A DNA stretch of 64,000 bases, from the NCBI GenBank assembly GCA_025655575.1, contig JAHXIP010000003.1:186001-250000 (forward strand). Reading direction: 5' to 3'. Position numbers and translations under genes: made by a program. Under the pieces are notes generated by a model that was not told where the DNA came from, ran no database searches, and saw only the letters and a program-made list of their open reading frames with translations. Below, one piece after another: positions 57,183 to 64,000 of the stretch. Each line of letters begins with the position of its first letter. Within the stretch, counting starts at the first letter, position 1. Source of the stretch: Candidatus Thiodiazotropha sp. (ex Monitilora ramsayi) (GTDB taxonomy: Bacteria; Pseudomonadota; Gammaproteobacteria; Chromatiales; Chromatiaceae).

Positions 57183-57355
57183 GGTGAAACCGGAAAAGCG
57201 GGCCTGATTGTTTGAGCGTAGCGAGTTTCAGGCCCGCCGGTTTCACCGAGCATCGGAGCGGTCCCCGCAGGGGCGTGGTAATCGGGCGTCCTTTCTTTTG
57301 GTGACTTTTCTTTTGGCGTAAAAGAAAAGCCACTCGCCCAGAAGGGCGAAACAAA
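57183..57355. repeat. Nested inverted repeats downstream of hemH
   Basis: There are two hairpin systems in the 484-bp gap after hemH. The first pairs GGTGAAACCG with CGGTTTCACC and, inside it, GCGGGCCTGA with TCAGGCCCGC (57183-57247). The second pairs GTGACTTTTCTTTT with AAAAGAAAAGCCAC (57301-57333) between GGGCG and CGCCC. A third small hairpin, CGCCC/GGGCG, ends near 57348. The second motif looks like one scattered in many gammaproteobacterial genomes, from memory only. The rest of the gap (57356-57564) contains no gene. Confidence 0.7.
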
Positions 57356-57564
57356 AGGCTTCAGAGCATGAAGAGATATAAAAAGTTTACGTGGCCACTT
57401 TCACAATCCAGCTAACGACTGGTGCACCAGGGCCACACCCTATTGAAAACAGTAAGCACCAACCGTAATACCCATGATGAATACCTGCTTCATCTGAGTC
57501 GAAGAAACCGACATACTGGAACTATATTTATCCAACCACTCAGGAAACCCCTGGAGGATAACCG

Positions 57565-57957
57565 ATGTCCGACAAACCCCACCCGGTCAATATCCAGGTA
57601 CATCAACAATCCCGTCTCCTCGACATCGCCTTCGATGATGGCGCCTACTTCTCCCTACCCTGTGAATATCTGCGGGTCTACTCCCCTTCCGCTGAGACCC
57701 GCGGCCACAGTCCGGCCACGGCCAAGTTGGAGAAAGACAAAGAGGAGGTCACCATTACCCAGATCGAGCAGGTCGGCCAATACGCGGTCAAGATCTATTT
57801 CGACGATGGCCACAACTCAGGGCTCTATGACTGGCAGTATCTCTATAATCTGGGCAAACATCGCGACGAACTCTGGCAGAACTATCTGGATAAGCTCGAA
57901 GCTGTCGGGCACAAGCGGAAAGAACCCAAGTTAATACCAAGAGAAGGTGGTGGGTAG
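57565..57957 (+). CDS. DUF971 family protein
   Basis: This is a 130-residue cytosolic protein homologous to the N-terminal domain of gamma-butyrobetaine hydroxylase. The DUF971 pattern is visible: DIAFDDGAYFSLPCEYLRVY, SPSAETRGHS, VTITQIEQVGQYAVKI and FDDGHNSGLYDWQYLYNLG. The fold may bind zinc or an Fe-S cluster; function is not established. It is six bases upstream of the HIT gene, a plausible two-gene operon. Confidence 0.88.
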   Translation: MSDKPHPVNIQVHQQSRLLDIAFDDGAYFSLPCEYLRVYSPSAETRGHSPATAKLEKDKEEVTITQIEQVGQYAVKIYFDDGHNSGLYDWQYLYNLGKHRDELWQNYLDKLEAVGHKRKEPKLIPREGGG

Positions 57958-57963
57958 AACAAC

Positions 57964-58422
57964 ATGGCAAGTAATGATGCAGACAATACTTTCGTGCTGG
58001 ATGATCGTTTGTCACAAGACTGTCATATCCTGGCTGAATTGAGTTTCTCTCGTCTGCTGTTGATGAACAACGCGCTCTTTCCCTGGTTCATTCTGGTGCC
58101 CAGGGTTGAAGTGACGGAAATTCATGAACTCTCAGCATCACAACAGCAGAAACTGATGGAAGAGACCGATCTACTCTCCCGTTTCGTGCAACAGACCTTC
58201 TCACCGTACAAACTGAATGTTGCAGCTATCGGCAATATAGTACGCCAAATGCATATCCATATTGTCGGTCGCAAAACGGATGATACCTGCTGGCCCGGTG
58301 TGGTTTGGGGCGTCAGCCAAAAAACGGCTTACAACCAGGTACAACTCAACGAAATTTCACACGCATTGAAATCTTTCCTCCCACCGGATACCGATTTTTT
58401 TCAGCCACAGAGTAAGGCCTGA
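57964..58422 (+). CDS. HIT family hydrolase
   Basis: This is a 152-residue protein of the histidine triad superfamily, which hydrolyses nucleotide phosphoramidates and similar compounds. The triad is varied: RQMHIHIVGRKTDD has glutamine in place of the first histidine, as in a common bacterial subfamily. The FSRLLLMNNALFPWFILVPR strand region is typical. It follows the DUF971 gene closely. The 223-bp gap to the ATPase genes has no recognised features. Confidence 0.87.
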   Translation: MASNDADNTFVLDDRLSQDCHILAELSFSRLLLMNNALFPWFILVPRVEVTEIHELSASQQQKLMEETDLLSRFVQQTFSPYKLNVAAIGNIVRQMHIHIVGRKTDDTCWPGVVWGVSQKTAYNQVQLNEISHALKSFLPPDTDFFQPQSKA

Positions 58423-58645
58423 ACAAACCGTTTACTGGAGCAATGCTGCTGATATTGATCGAGGTAATCAACAAGCCTCACGATCAATGATCTGGCTCAA
58501 CCGGCACTCCGATTCGTTTACTACACAGCCAGGCCAAATTGGCTACACTATAGGTCGATGCTTAGATCACAAGATTTCTGTGATTGAGGCTCGAGTCCTC
58601 AGAGATAACAAACGACCAAAGCATAGGCTGGGGGAAATGGGGTAA

Positions 58646-58972
58646 ATGGAAGAATCACTACAACGACTGCTCGATGCCGAAACCAAAGCGCAGCAGATAC
58701 ACGGCAAGGCCGAAGAAACCCGTGAGCGCATGATCCAGGAGGCGTTGCACGAAGCGAAAACGAAAGAGGAACACTTCGAGGCACGCATCCCGGAACTGCA
58801 CCAAAGTTTCATGGAAAAATCCGAGTCACGTGCCGAGCAGACCATTGCCGAACTGAAAAAGCGTTTTAACGAACGCCACACACAACTGCGCGAGTACGCT
58901 GAAGTCAGGGAGGAAGACGCGCTCGACGCGGCATTCTCCGTACTGATCGATCCGAAGGCGGATGAAGATTAG
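58646..58972 (+). CDS. V/A-type ATPase stalk subunit (G/H-like)
   Basis: This is a 108-residue, almost wholly coiled-coil protein: MEESLQRLLDAETKAQQIHG and many Glu/Lys/Arg heptads, with no cysteines. This is the expected nature of the peripheral stalk subunit (AhaH/NtpF type) that pairs with subunit E. It is the first gene of the ATPase operon. Its TAG stop codon is the first three bases of repeat copy C, so the element has determined the C-terminus (IDPKADED). Without it, the frame might have been longer; this can be checked in relatives. Confidence 0.78.
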   Translation: MEESLQRLLDAETKAQQIHGKAEETRERMIQEALHEAKTKEEHFEARIPELHQSFMEKSESRAEQTIAELKKRFNERHTQLREYAEVREEDALDAAFSVLIDPKADED

Positions 58973-59237
58973 TGTACCTCGCCATAGATTCTGTACCATT
59001 CAGAGCTACCCCAATACGCCGGGTCAAGGCGCGGCGCGCAGGGAATGGCATGCCCTTTCCAAGCGCCGCAACGCAGGACTGGTGTATTGGGGTAGCTCCC
59101 TTCGGGCGGGCCTGGAAGGGGCCATCCACGGCGTTATGCCTCTTGGAAAGGGCCGAGCCATTCCCTGCGAGGGATGCCTACCGGCTAGCCCCTTCCAGGC
59201 CCGCTGAATGGTACAGAATCTATGACGAGGCACACTA
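58970..59237. repeat. Bilobed inverted-repeat element, copy C, within the ATPase operon
   Basis: This 268-bp element has 34-bp terminal inverted repeats with two mismatches (58970-59003 and 59204-59237), starting TAGTGTACCTCG. Lobe X has a perfect 14-bp stem, 59004-59017 with 59084-59097. Lobe Y has a perfect 15-bp stem, 59107-59121 with 59189-59203. The centre reads CTCCCTTCGGG, the same as in copy A. Interiors at 59037-59063 and (inverted) 59142-59168 share GCAGGGAATGGC, then GCCCTTTCCAAG, with lobe X of copy A. The right end is 4 bp from the start codon of subunit C, so the Shine-Dalgarno (GAGG) lies within the repeat. Confidence 0.87.
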
Positions 59238-59241
59238 GGCG

Positions 59242-60297
59242 ATGAGCTCTCTCCGCGACCAGGCCTATCTGAAAACCCGTGTCGGTATCTTCGCCGGTCG
59301 GCTCCTCACACCTGAAGCTGTCGAACGTTACAAATCCATGTCCCTCAATCAGTTGGCTGAGGCATTCGACCTGTTACCCATCATTGAAGAAACCCTGGAG
59401 CCACGCCAAAAGAGTCGGCTGATTGAGCAGGCCCTGTTACATCGGATGATGTCGGAGCTCTCCGTTCTTCTACGTCCCCTCAGCGGTCGCACCCGGGGCC
59501 TGATGCTCTACTGGCCGAGAAAATTTGAGCTATACAATCTTAAGACACTGATCCGCGGCAAACTCAACGATCTGGGTATGGAGGAGATCCGGGACAATCT
59601 GCACGACCTGCCCGAGAACATCCGTTTACCCCATGAGTCCATGCTACAGGCCGAGAATGTCCTGGAGATGCTGCGCCAGCTCGACCAGGGACCCTATGCC
59701 ATGATTGCCAGACAGGCCCGGCATGTTTACGAGGAGCAGAACGAAAGCTTTTCTCTCGACGCGGCCATCGACCGGCTCTATTACACCGGCATGCTACGCC
59801 ACATCAACATTGCCAACAGCATCGATAAGCGCGGCCTGCATAAAGTGATCGGCATCATGATCGACCGGCAGAACATCCTCTGGCTGCTGCGCTATCGGCT
59901 GGTCTACCGATTCTCACCCAGTGAGGCTTACTATCTGCTGATCTCCGCTGGCGGGCGTATTCAGCGTGACACCCTGATGGAGTTGGCGAATCTGGAAGGC
60001 CTGCAAGCCATTATCGGTCATCTGCCCGGTCCTTTACGTCAGATCCTGGGAGAGGCAAACAATATCACCCAGGTGCGGCAAAGGCTCGACCACCATGTCT
60101 CGGATGAACTTCAGAAACTGATGCGGCACAGCCAGGACGCGGTGGTCTCCGCACTCTCCTATATGATCGCGCGAGACATGGACCTGATGCGGCTCTATGC
60201 CATCATCCAGGGCAAGCTGCTGCAGATGGATCCGGCATTAATCGATCAGGCGATACCGGGCGATGCGCTTACCGACAGCAGCGGGGTGAATGTGTGA
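59242..60297 (+). CDS. V/A-type ATPase subunit C
   Basis: This is a 351-residue helical protein that caps the membrane rotor and connects it to the central stalk. Family features are the TRVGIFAGRLLTPE N-terminus, GRTRGLMLYWPRKFELYNLK (for attachment of the three helical lobes), FSLDAAIDRLYYTGML and NILWLLRYRLVYRFSPSEAYY. Length is standard for NtpC/AtpC. It starts 4 bp after repeat copy C, so its ribosome-binding site is supplied by the element. The next gene, subunit I, begins 63 bp later, preceded by GGGGAG. Confidence 0.9.
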   Translation: MSSLRDQAYLKTRVGIFAGRLLTPEAVERYKSMSLNQLAEAFDLLPIIEETLEPRQKSRLIEQALLHRMMSELSVLLRPLSGRTRGLMLYWPRKFELYNLKTLIRGKLNDLGMEEIRDNLHDLPENIRLPHESMLQAENVLEMLRQLDQGPYAMIARQARHVYEEQNESFSLDAAIDRLYYTGMLRHINIANSIDKRGLHKVIGIMIDRQNILWLLRYRLVYRFSPSEAYYLLISAGGRIQRDTLMELANLEGLQAIIGHLPGPLRQILGEANNITQVRQRLDHHVSDELQKLMRHSQDAVVSALSYMIARDMDLMRLYAIIQGKLLQMDPALIDQAIPGDALTDSSGVNV

Positions 60298-60360
60298 CAC
60301 ACATAAATCCTCTCTCTACTATTACAGTGACAACACATACATCGAACATGGGGAGCCTCC

Positions 60361-62238
60361 ATGTTTAGTCCTTTGCCTATCAAACATATCAGCCTTCAGG
60401 TACTGACCGATGATCTGCCCAGTGCCTCGCTGATCCTGGCGGAACTCAGTTGTTTCAGTCCCGACCCCCGCCCGTACGCCGAGCAGGCATTGCCCGAGGT
60501 GCCCGGACACAGCTTCAGACACCTCTACAACCAAGCCAAGGCCCGGCTTGAAAAGATTGTCTCCCAGGTGGATTTCGAGCTTACATCGGACAACCACGAA
60601 GCCGGCCCCATCAATGAGGAAGAACTTGAAAGAGTCAATGAGTGGCTAGGCACTGCATGGGAGACCTGCTCGGGATTCGAGGAGGCCTCCCGCATTCACC
60701 TGGAGGAACGTCGTAATATCGATCAGTTGGAGAGCTCACTGGCGAACTTTCGCAATCTGAATATCGACTTGGGACAGCTACAGGGAAGTGCCGGCTTTCT
60801 TGAAACCCACATCGGTATGGTGCCCCGTACTCAGGTTAATCAGCTGAGTGATGCCCTGGGGCTCGACGGCTACCTACTGTTTCCCTTCATGGAGAGCGAG
60901 AGCGACACCCATGTGGTGATTGTCGGTGCCGGCGACAGAGAGACCACGAAACTCAAACCGGTACTCGATACCGCCGGCTTTCGCGCACTCGACATACCAC
61001 CGGAACTGCAGGCAGAACCCGAGGCAGCCAAAACCCAATTGGATCAGCGACGTGACGCGGTCGAAGTGGAATCTCAAAAACTTGCCGAAGCGATTCATGC
61101 CTGGGGTGAGGCGTCCCGGCAGGAACTGGAACAGGCTGCACATACGGTGCACTTAGCGACACCCTACGTTGCCTTGGGCGAGGCTGCGCGCCACCGGGGA
61201 GACCTCTCACGATTACAGGGCTGGGTGCCGAACGAAGACATAGCACTGGTGGAACGCAGTCTGCGCGAAAAGCTCTCCAACCCATTTGTCATTGAGACCC
61301 GGGATCCGGCACCGGATGAGCGGCCACTGGTTCCCTCGGTCATGCGTCATAGCCGTCTGCTGAGCCCCTTCTCCACTTTGGTGACCCAATATGGTGTACC
61401 GCGCTATGGGGAGGTCAATCCAACCCATCTCTTTGCCCTGACCTACATCCTCATGTTCGGCATGATGTTCGGCGATGTGGGTCACGGTGCAGTGATACTC
61501 GGCACCGCCCTGCTGCTGAGACGCAAGCTGGGCACATTCACCGCTTTCGGTATTGCCGCCGGACTCTCGTCCATCCTGTTCGGTTTTCTCTACGGCAGCA
61601 TCTTCGGCTATGAACATGTGCTGCACGCCCTCTGGATCGCCCCATTGACCAATCCCCTCTATATGCTGACGGTGGCACTGTTGTGGGGCATCGGATTCAT
61701 CACCATCGTCACCCTGCTGAACATCATCAATCACCTGCTTCAGGGCGATCGACTGGGGGCGCTGTTCGCGGATAACGGTTTGTTGTCGCTGCTGCTCTAT
61801 CTGGGTCTACTGGGAACCGGCTATAGCTTCTACAGCACGGGTAGCATCAGTGGATTCTGGGCGACCCTCACGATTCTCACACTGATCGGCATCTTTGCCC
61901 ACAAACTGATCGAGCAGGAGGCATCCATCGGCGAGCGCATCCTGGTCGCCTTTATCGAGACCTTCGAAGCCATTACCGGCTATGTCTCCAATACGCTCTC
62001 TTTTCTGCGTGTGGCAGCTTTCAGTCTGAATCATGTGGCACTGGCGATTGCCGTCTTCACCCTCGCCAACATGATGGGTGACACCGGCCACTGGATTACC
62101 GTCGTATTGGGCAATGTTTTTATTCTGGTACTGGAGGGACTGATCGTCGCCATCCAGGTATTGCGTCTGGAATTTTACGAGGGCTTTTCCCGTTTCTATT
62201 CGGGGGATGGAAAAGCCTTTAAACCACTGACTTTGTAA
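60361..62238 (+). CDS. V/A-type ATPase subunit I (a subunit)
   Basis: This 625-residue protein forms the stator proton or sodium path. Residues of about 1-340 are cytosolic, with the family pattern INQLEGSLANFRNLN-like (here IDQLESSLANFRNLNIDLG) and coiled-coil hairpins. Residues 345-620 contain about seven TM helices, with LTYILMFGMMFGDVGHGAVI and the C-terminal YVSNTLSFLRVAAFSLNH, where the essential arginine lies near residue 550. It is the membrane partner of the K subunit. Its stop overlaps the small repeat D by two bases. Confidence 0.93.
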   Translation: MFSPLPIKHISLQVLTDDLPSASLILAELSCFSPDPRPYAEQALPEVPGHSFRHLYNQAKARLEKIVSQVDFELTSDNHEAGPINEEELERVNEWLGTAWETCSGFEEASRIHLEERRNIDQLESSLANFRNLNIDLGQLQGSAGFLETHIGMVPRTQVNQLSDALGLDGYLLFPFMESESDTHVVIVGAGDRETTKLKPVLDTAGFRALDIPPELQAEPEAAKTQLDQRRDAVEVESQKLAEAIHAWGEASRQELEQAAHTVHLATPYVALGEAARHRGDLSRLQGWVPNEDIALVERSLREKLSNPFVIETRDPAPDERPLVPSVMRHSRLLSPFSTLVTQYGVPRYGEVNPTHLFALTYILMFGMMFGDVGHGAVILGTALLLRRKLGTFTAFGIAAGLSSILFGFLYGSIFGYEHVLHALWIAPLTNPLYMLTVALLWGIGFITIVTLLNIINHLLQGDRLGALFADNGLLSLLLYLGLLGTGYSFYSTGSISGFWATLTILTLIGIFAHKLIEQEASIGERILVAFIETFEAITGYVSNTLSFLRVAAFSLNHVALAIAVFTLANMMGDTGHWITVVLGNVFILVLEGLIVAIQVLRLEFYEGFSRFYSGDGKAFKPLTL

Positions 62239-62340
62239 TTATGAATTTTGAATTGATGCGCTCGCTATGCTCGCAACCTGATTTAACAACGCTTAAAAAG
62301 CAGTGCGCGAAGCGCACGCAACAATTCAAAATCCATAATT
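62237..62340. repeat. Small inverted-repeat element (copy D) between subunits I and K
   Basis: This is a 104-bp element with terminal inverted repeats of 19 bp (62237-62255, AATTATGAATTTTGAATTG; and 62322-62340), 18 of 19 matching. Inside, GTGCGC/GCGCAC forms a small hairpin around GAA, and a GCGCTCGC stretch lies in the left half. It is A+T-rich at the ends and different from the bilobed elements. It adds 104 bp of non-coding sequence within the ATPase operon. Confidence 0.75.
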
Positions 62341-62374
62341 CAAAACTCACAATTAATCAAAAGAGGAGCATGCT

Positions 62375-62812
62375 ATGTATTGGCTTATCGCTGTAATGAC
62401 CCTGGGGATTGCCGGCATCATCATTACCGGCATCGTCATGGAGATGCAACCGGCCAAGATTTCCAGGCCCTGGTTCAAGCCAACTATCGGCGTCAACCTG
62501 GTTGTCTTCGTTGTTGCGCAGGCCGCTCTGATCTTCATGGGTGTGGGCGAGGTTATGGCTGCCACTGAAGCGGCTACCGGCGGTGGAGAGATTTCCATCG
62601 GGCTGGGCCTCGGCATCATCGGCGTTGGTATACCTACCGCCTTGAGTACCATTGGCGCAGGCATTGCCGTGGGGCCCATCGGCGCCGCCTCTCTGGCGGT
62701 GCTGGCTGAAAAACCGGAGATCTTCGGACGTACACTGATCTACCTGGGTCTGGCTGAAGGTATCGCCATCTATGGTCTGGTCATGAGTATTCTGTTGCTG
62801 GACAGGATCTGA
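62375..62812 (+). CDS. V/A-type ATPase subunit K (proteolipid, c ring)
   Basis: This 145-residue, four-helix membrane protein makes the rotor ring. The helices lie near 4-22, 38-60, 74-103 and 120-142. The ion-carrying glutamate is E128 in YLGLAEGIAIYGLVM, near the middle of helix 4, with the glycine-rich GLGLGIIGVGIPTALSTIGAG in helix 3. Only one carboxylate is found per four helices, as in typical V-type K. A glutamine (Q49) is in helix 2 at a place used for sodium binding in Enterococcus, but adjacent ligands differ, so ion specificity is unresolved. The Shine-Dalgarno is AGAGGAG. Confidence 0.9.
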   Translation: MYWLIAVMTLGIAGIIITGIVMEMQPAKISRPWFKPTIGVNLVVFVVAQAALIFMGVGEVMAATEAATGGGEISIGLGLGIIGVGIPTALSTIGAGIAVGPIGAASLAVLAEKPEIFGRTLIYLGLAEGIAIYGLVMSILLLDRI

Positions 62813-62820
62813 TACCGACC

Positions 62821-63141
62821 ATGAGTGACACCGCCCATCCAGTCAGAAATATCTTTATCGGCGGCCCCGCGTTGACCGATGGTTTCCGGCTGATCGGTTT
62901 TGAAACGTTGACTGATCCCGATGGACACCAGTTGGACCGGTTGCTCTCTGAACTACAAAAAGAGAAACAACGAGCCCTGCTGATCATCGAACAATCCGTC
63001 AACCATGTAGGTTCCAAGTTGCTGGATCAGATACGCAGTGAGGGCGGACGAATCGTGTTATCGGAAGTCCCTTCACTGCATGATCCCGAAAGCTTCCAAT
63101 GTGAGCTGGATGCACAACTTAAGAAATTGACCGGTGGATAA
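62821..63141 (+). CDS. V/A-type ATPase subunit F
   Basis: This is a 106-residue cytosolic protein with a CheY-like fold that associates with the D rotor shaft. The pattern reads NIFIGGPALTDGFRLIGFET, RALLIIEQSVNHVG, then the C-terminal segment RIVLSEVPSLHDPE. It starts eight bases after subunit K, in operon order K-F-E-A. Length and motifs are normal for AtpF of archaeal-type enzymes. Confidence 0.9.
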   Translation: MSDTAHPVRNIFIGGPALTDGFRLIGFETLTDPDGHQLDRLLSELQKEKQRALLIIEQSVNHVGSKLLDQIRSEGGRIVLSEVPSLHDPESFQCELDAQLKKLTGG

Positions 63142-63155
63142 CCAGGAGACTGACT

Positions 63156-63788
63156 GTGAATCAGGTTGAAGCACTGGAGAAAGCAATCCTCGAAAGAGCC
63201 GAAATGATGGCCGAGGAGTGCCAAAACCGAGCAGAGGCGGGACGCAAAAATATCCTGCGTGAAGCGAGTGAAAAGCTTCATCTCAGAGAAGAAAAAGAGA
63301 CCCTGTTGGCCAAGTCCCTGGCCGACCGCGCGTACCTGCGAAAAGTGCAGGCCGATGAATTGAAGCTGCGTGCCAAAATGGACCACATGCGCTGGAATCT
63401 GGTTCAGATCGTAATCGACCGTCTGCAGGGACGCATGCAGGTGCTGGTGGAGGATGAGAACGGCTACTTTGATTTTCTGCAAGCACTGCTAAAACAAGCT
63501 GCCGCGCACATCGAAGAGAATAAGTTACAGGTCTCTGTCAACGCCAACGACTTATCCAGACTTAAACCTCAGTGGGAGGCGCTGACTGCAGACCTGGTTC
63601 CCGGGAAGCAGTTCGAATTGCTCGACAAGAGCATCGAAACCGTTGGTGGCTGCTTGGTGACGACCGCCGATAGCCGGGTACAGATAGACCATACCTTCGA
63701 AGGCAGGCTCTCCCGCCTGGAACGAAATATTCATCAGGCATTGGTCGAGCGGCTGTTGCCTCCCATCGGTGATGGACAGACGCTTTAA
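63156..63788 (+). CDS. V/A-type ATPase subunit E
   Basis: This is a 210-residue stalk protein. Residues 1-110 are a charged coiled coil (VEALEKAILERAEMMAEECQ), and residues 115-210 form the globular head with QFELLDKSIETVGGCLVTTA and VQIDHTFEGRLSRLE-like sequence. It pairs with the G/H-like subunit encoded first in the operon to form the peripheral stalk. It lies 14 bp downstream of F and 11 bp upstream of A. Confidence 0.9.
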   Translation: MNQVEALEKAILERAEMMAEECQNRAEAGRKNILREASEKLHLREEKETLLAKSLADRAYLRKVQADELKLRAKMDHMRWNLVQIVIDRLQGRMQVLVEDENGYFDFLQALLKQAAAHIEENKLQVSVNANDLSRLKPQWEALTADLVPGKQFELLDKSIETVGGCLVTTADSRVQIDHTFEGRLSRLERNIHQALVERLLPPIGDGQTL

Positions 63789-63799
63789 GGCAAATACAA

Positions 63800-64000
63800 A
63801 TGATCAATAAAGAAAGCAGAAAAGGCACCATCCTCGAGATTAACGGCCCCATTGTCACCATCCGGCTGCCCGGCGTGCACAACGGTGAGCAGGTACGCAT
63901 CGGCAGTCTCGGACTCTATGGCGAGGTGATCGCCCTGGAGGGGGACAAAGCCATCGTGCAGATTTACGAGTCGACTGAGATGGTCCGGCCGGGGGAACCT
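63800..64000 (+). CDS. V/A-type ATPase catalytic subunit A (partial, cut by window end)
   Basis: The first 67 codons of the catalytic alpha-type subunit are visible: MINKESRKGTILEINGPIVT, the hallmark start, and then GEVIALEGDKAIVQIYESTE followed by MVRPGEP. This is the N-terminal beta-barrel domain of subunit A. The nucleotide-binding domain lies beyond the window. B and D are presumably downstream. Confidence 0.92.
   Translation, partial: MINKESRKGTILEINGPIVTIRLPGVHNGEQVRIGSLGLYGEVIALEGDKAIVQIYESTEMVRPGEP

Overview
The window is about 64 kb of a gammaproteobacterial chromosome with moderate G+C. It carries the familiar order radC - coaBC - algC - argB - slmA - pyrE, a guaB-guaA operon, rpmB-rpmG and a GTP-type PEP carboxykinase. 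A V/A-type ATPase operon, a PEP-CTERM protein and a Cus-type copper efflux operon suggest a free-living or symbiotic sulfur-oxidiser-like lineage (Chromatiales/Sedimenticola type). That placement is inference from gene content, not a measured phylogeny.

Layout. 0.1-5.7 kb: DUF4426 protein, two TauE/SafE-type exporters, an AmpG-like permease, pyrE and a DUF4124 protein. 5.7-12.9 kb: slmA-argB-algC-coaBC on the minus strand, then radC and the L28/L33 ribosomal genes. The dut gene usually found between coaBC and algC is absent. 13-21 kb: an EAL-HDOD protein, an orphan hydantoinase A subunit, a four-gene GldA/GldG-like ABC cluster, mutM and ispB. 22-29 kb: tRNA-Pro(CGG), tRNA-Ser(CGA), mltF, pldA, tadA, guaA and guaB. 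29-34 kb: a large sensor/GGDEF/EAL protein and xseA. 34.2-35.5 kb: an A+T-rich accessory island of two small genes separated by a site that looks like an integron attC. 35.6-45.9 kb: copper/silver efflux (TolC-like, CusB, CusA, CusF), a two-component system and two small membrane or periplasmic proteins. 46-49 kb: an unusual membrane-anchored gamma-glutamylcyclotransferase-like protein and a PEP-CTERM protein. 49-58.5 kb: aldehyde dehydrogenase, small conserved genes, nth, pckG, hemH, DUF971 and HIT proteins. 58.6-64 kb: the V/A-ATPase operon (stalk subunit, C, I, K, F, E and the start of A; the window ends inside A).

The most unexpected pattern is a family of roughly 265-269 bp intergenic elements at 3614-3878, 16250-16518 and 58970-59237. 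Each has long terminal inverted repeats beginning TAG and ending CTA, and encloses two stem-loop lobes in opposite orientation. The stems have unrelated sequences from copy to copy but stay perfectly or nearly self-complementary, while the lobe interiors share a core. Two bare ends of these elements also occur, at 9830-9851 and 55075-55093. I do not recognise a named family. One copy sits inside the ATPase operon and supplies the stop codon of the gene upstream.

The second point of interest is the cassette-like island at 34.2-35.5 kb, where the first bases of the second cassette are the exact complement of the box at its end, as expected of an integron gene cassette. No integrase gene is in the window. 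All calls come from reading the sequence; no database search was run.
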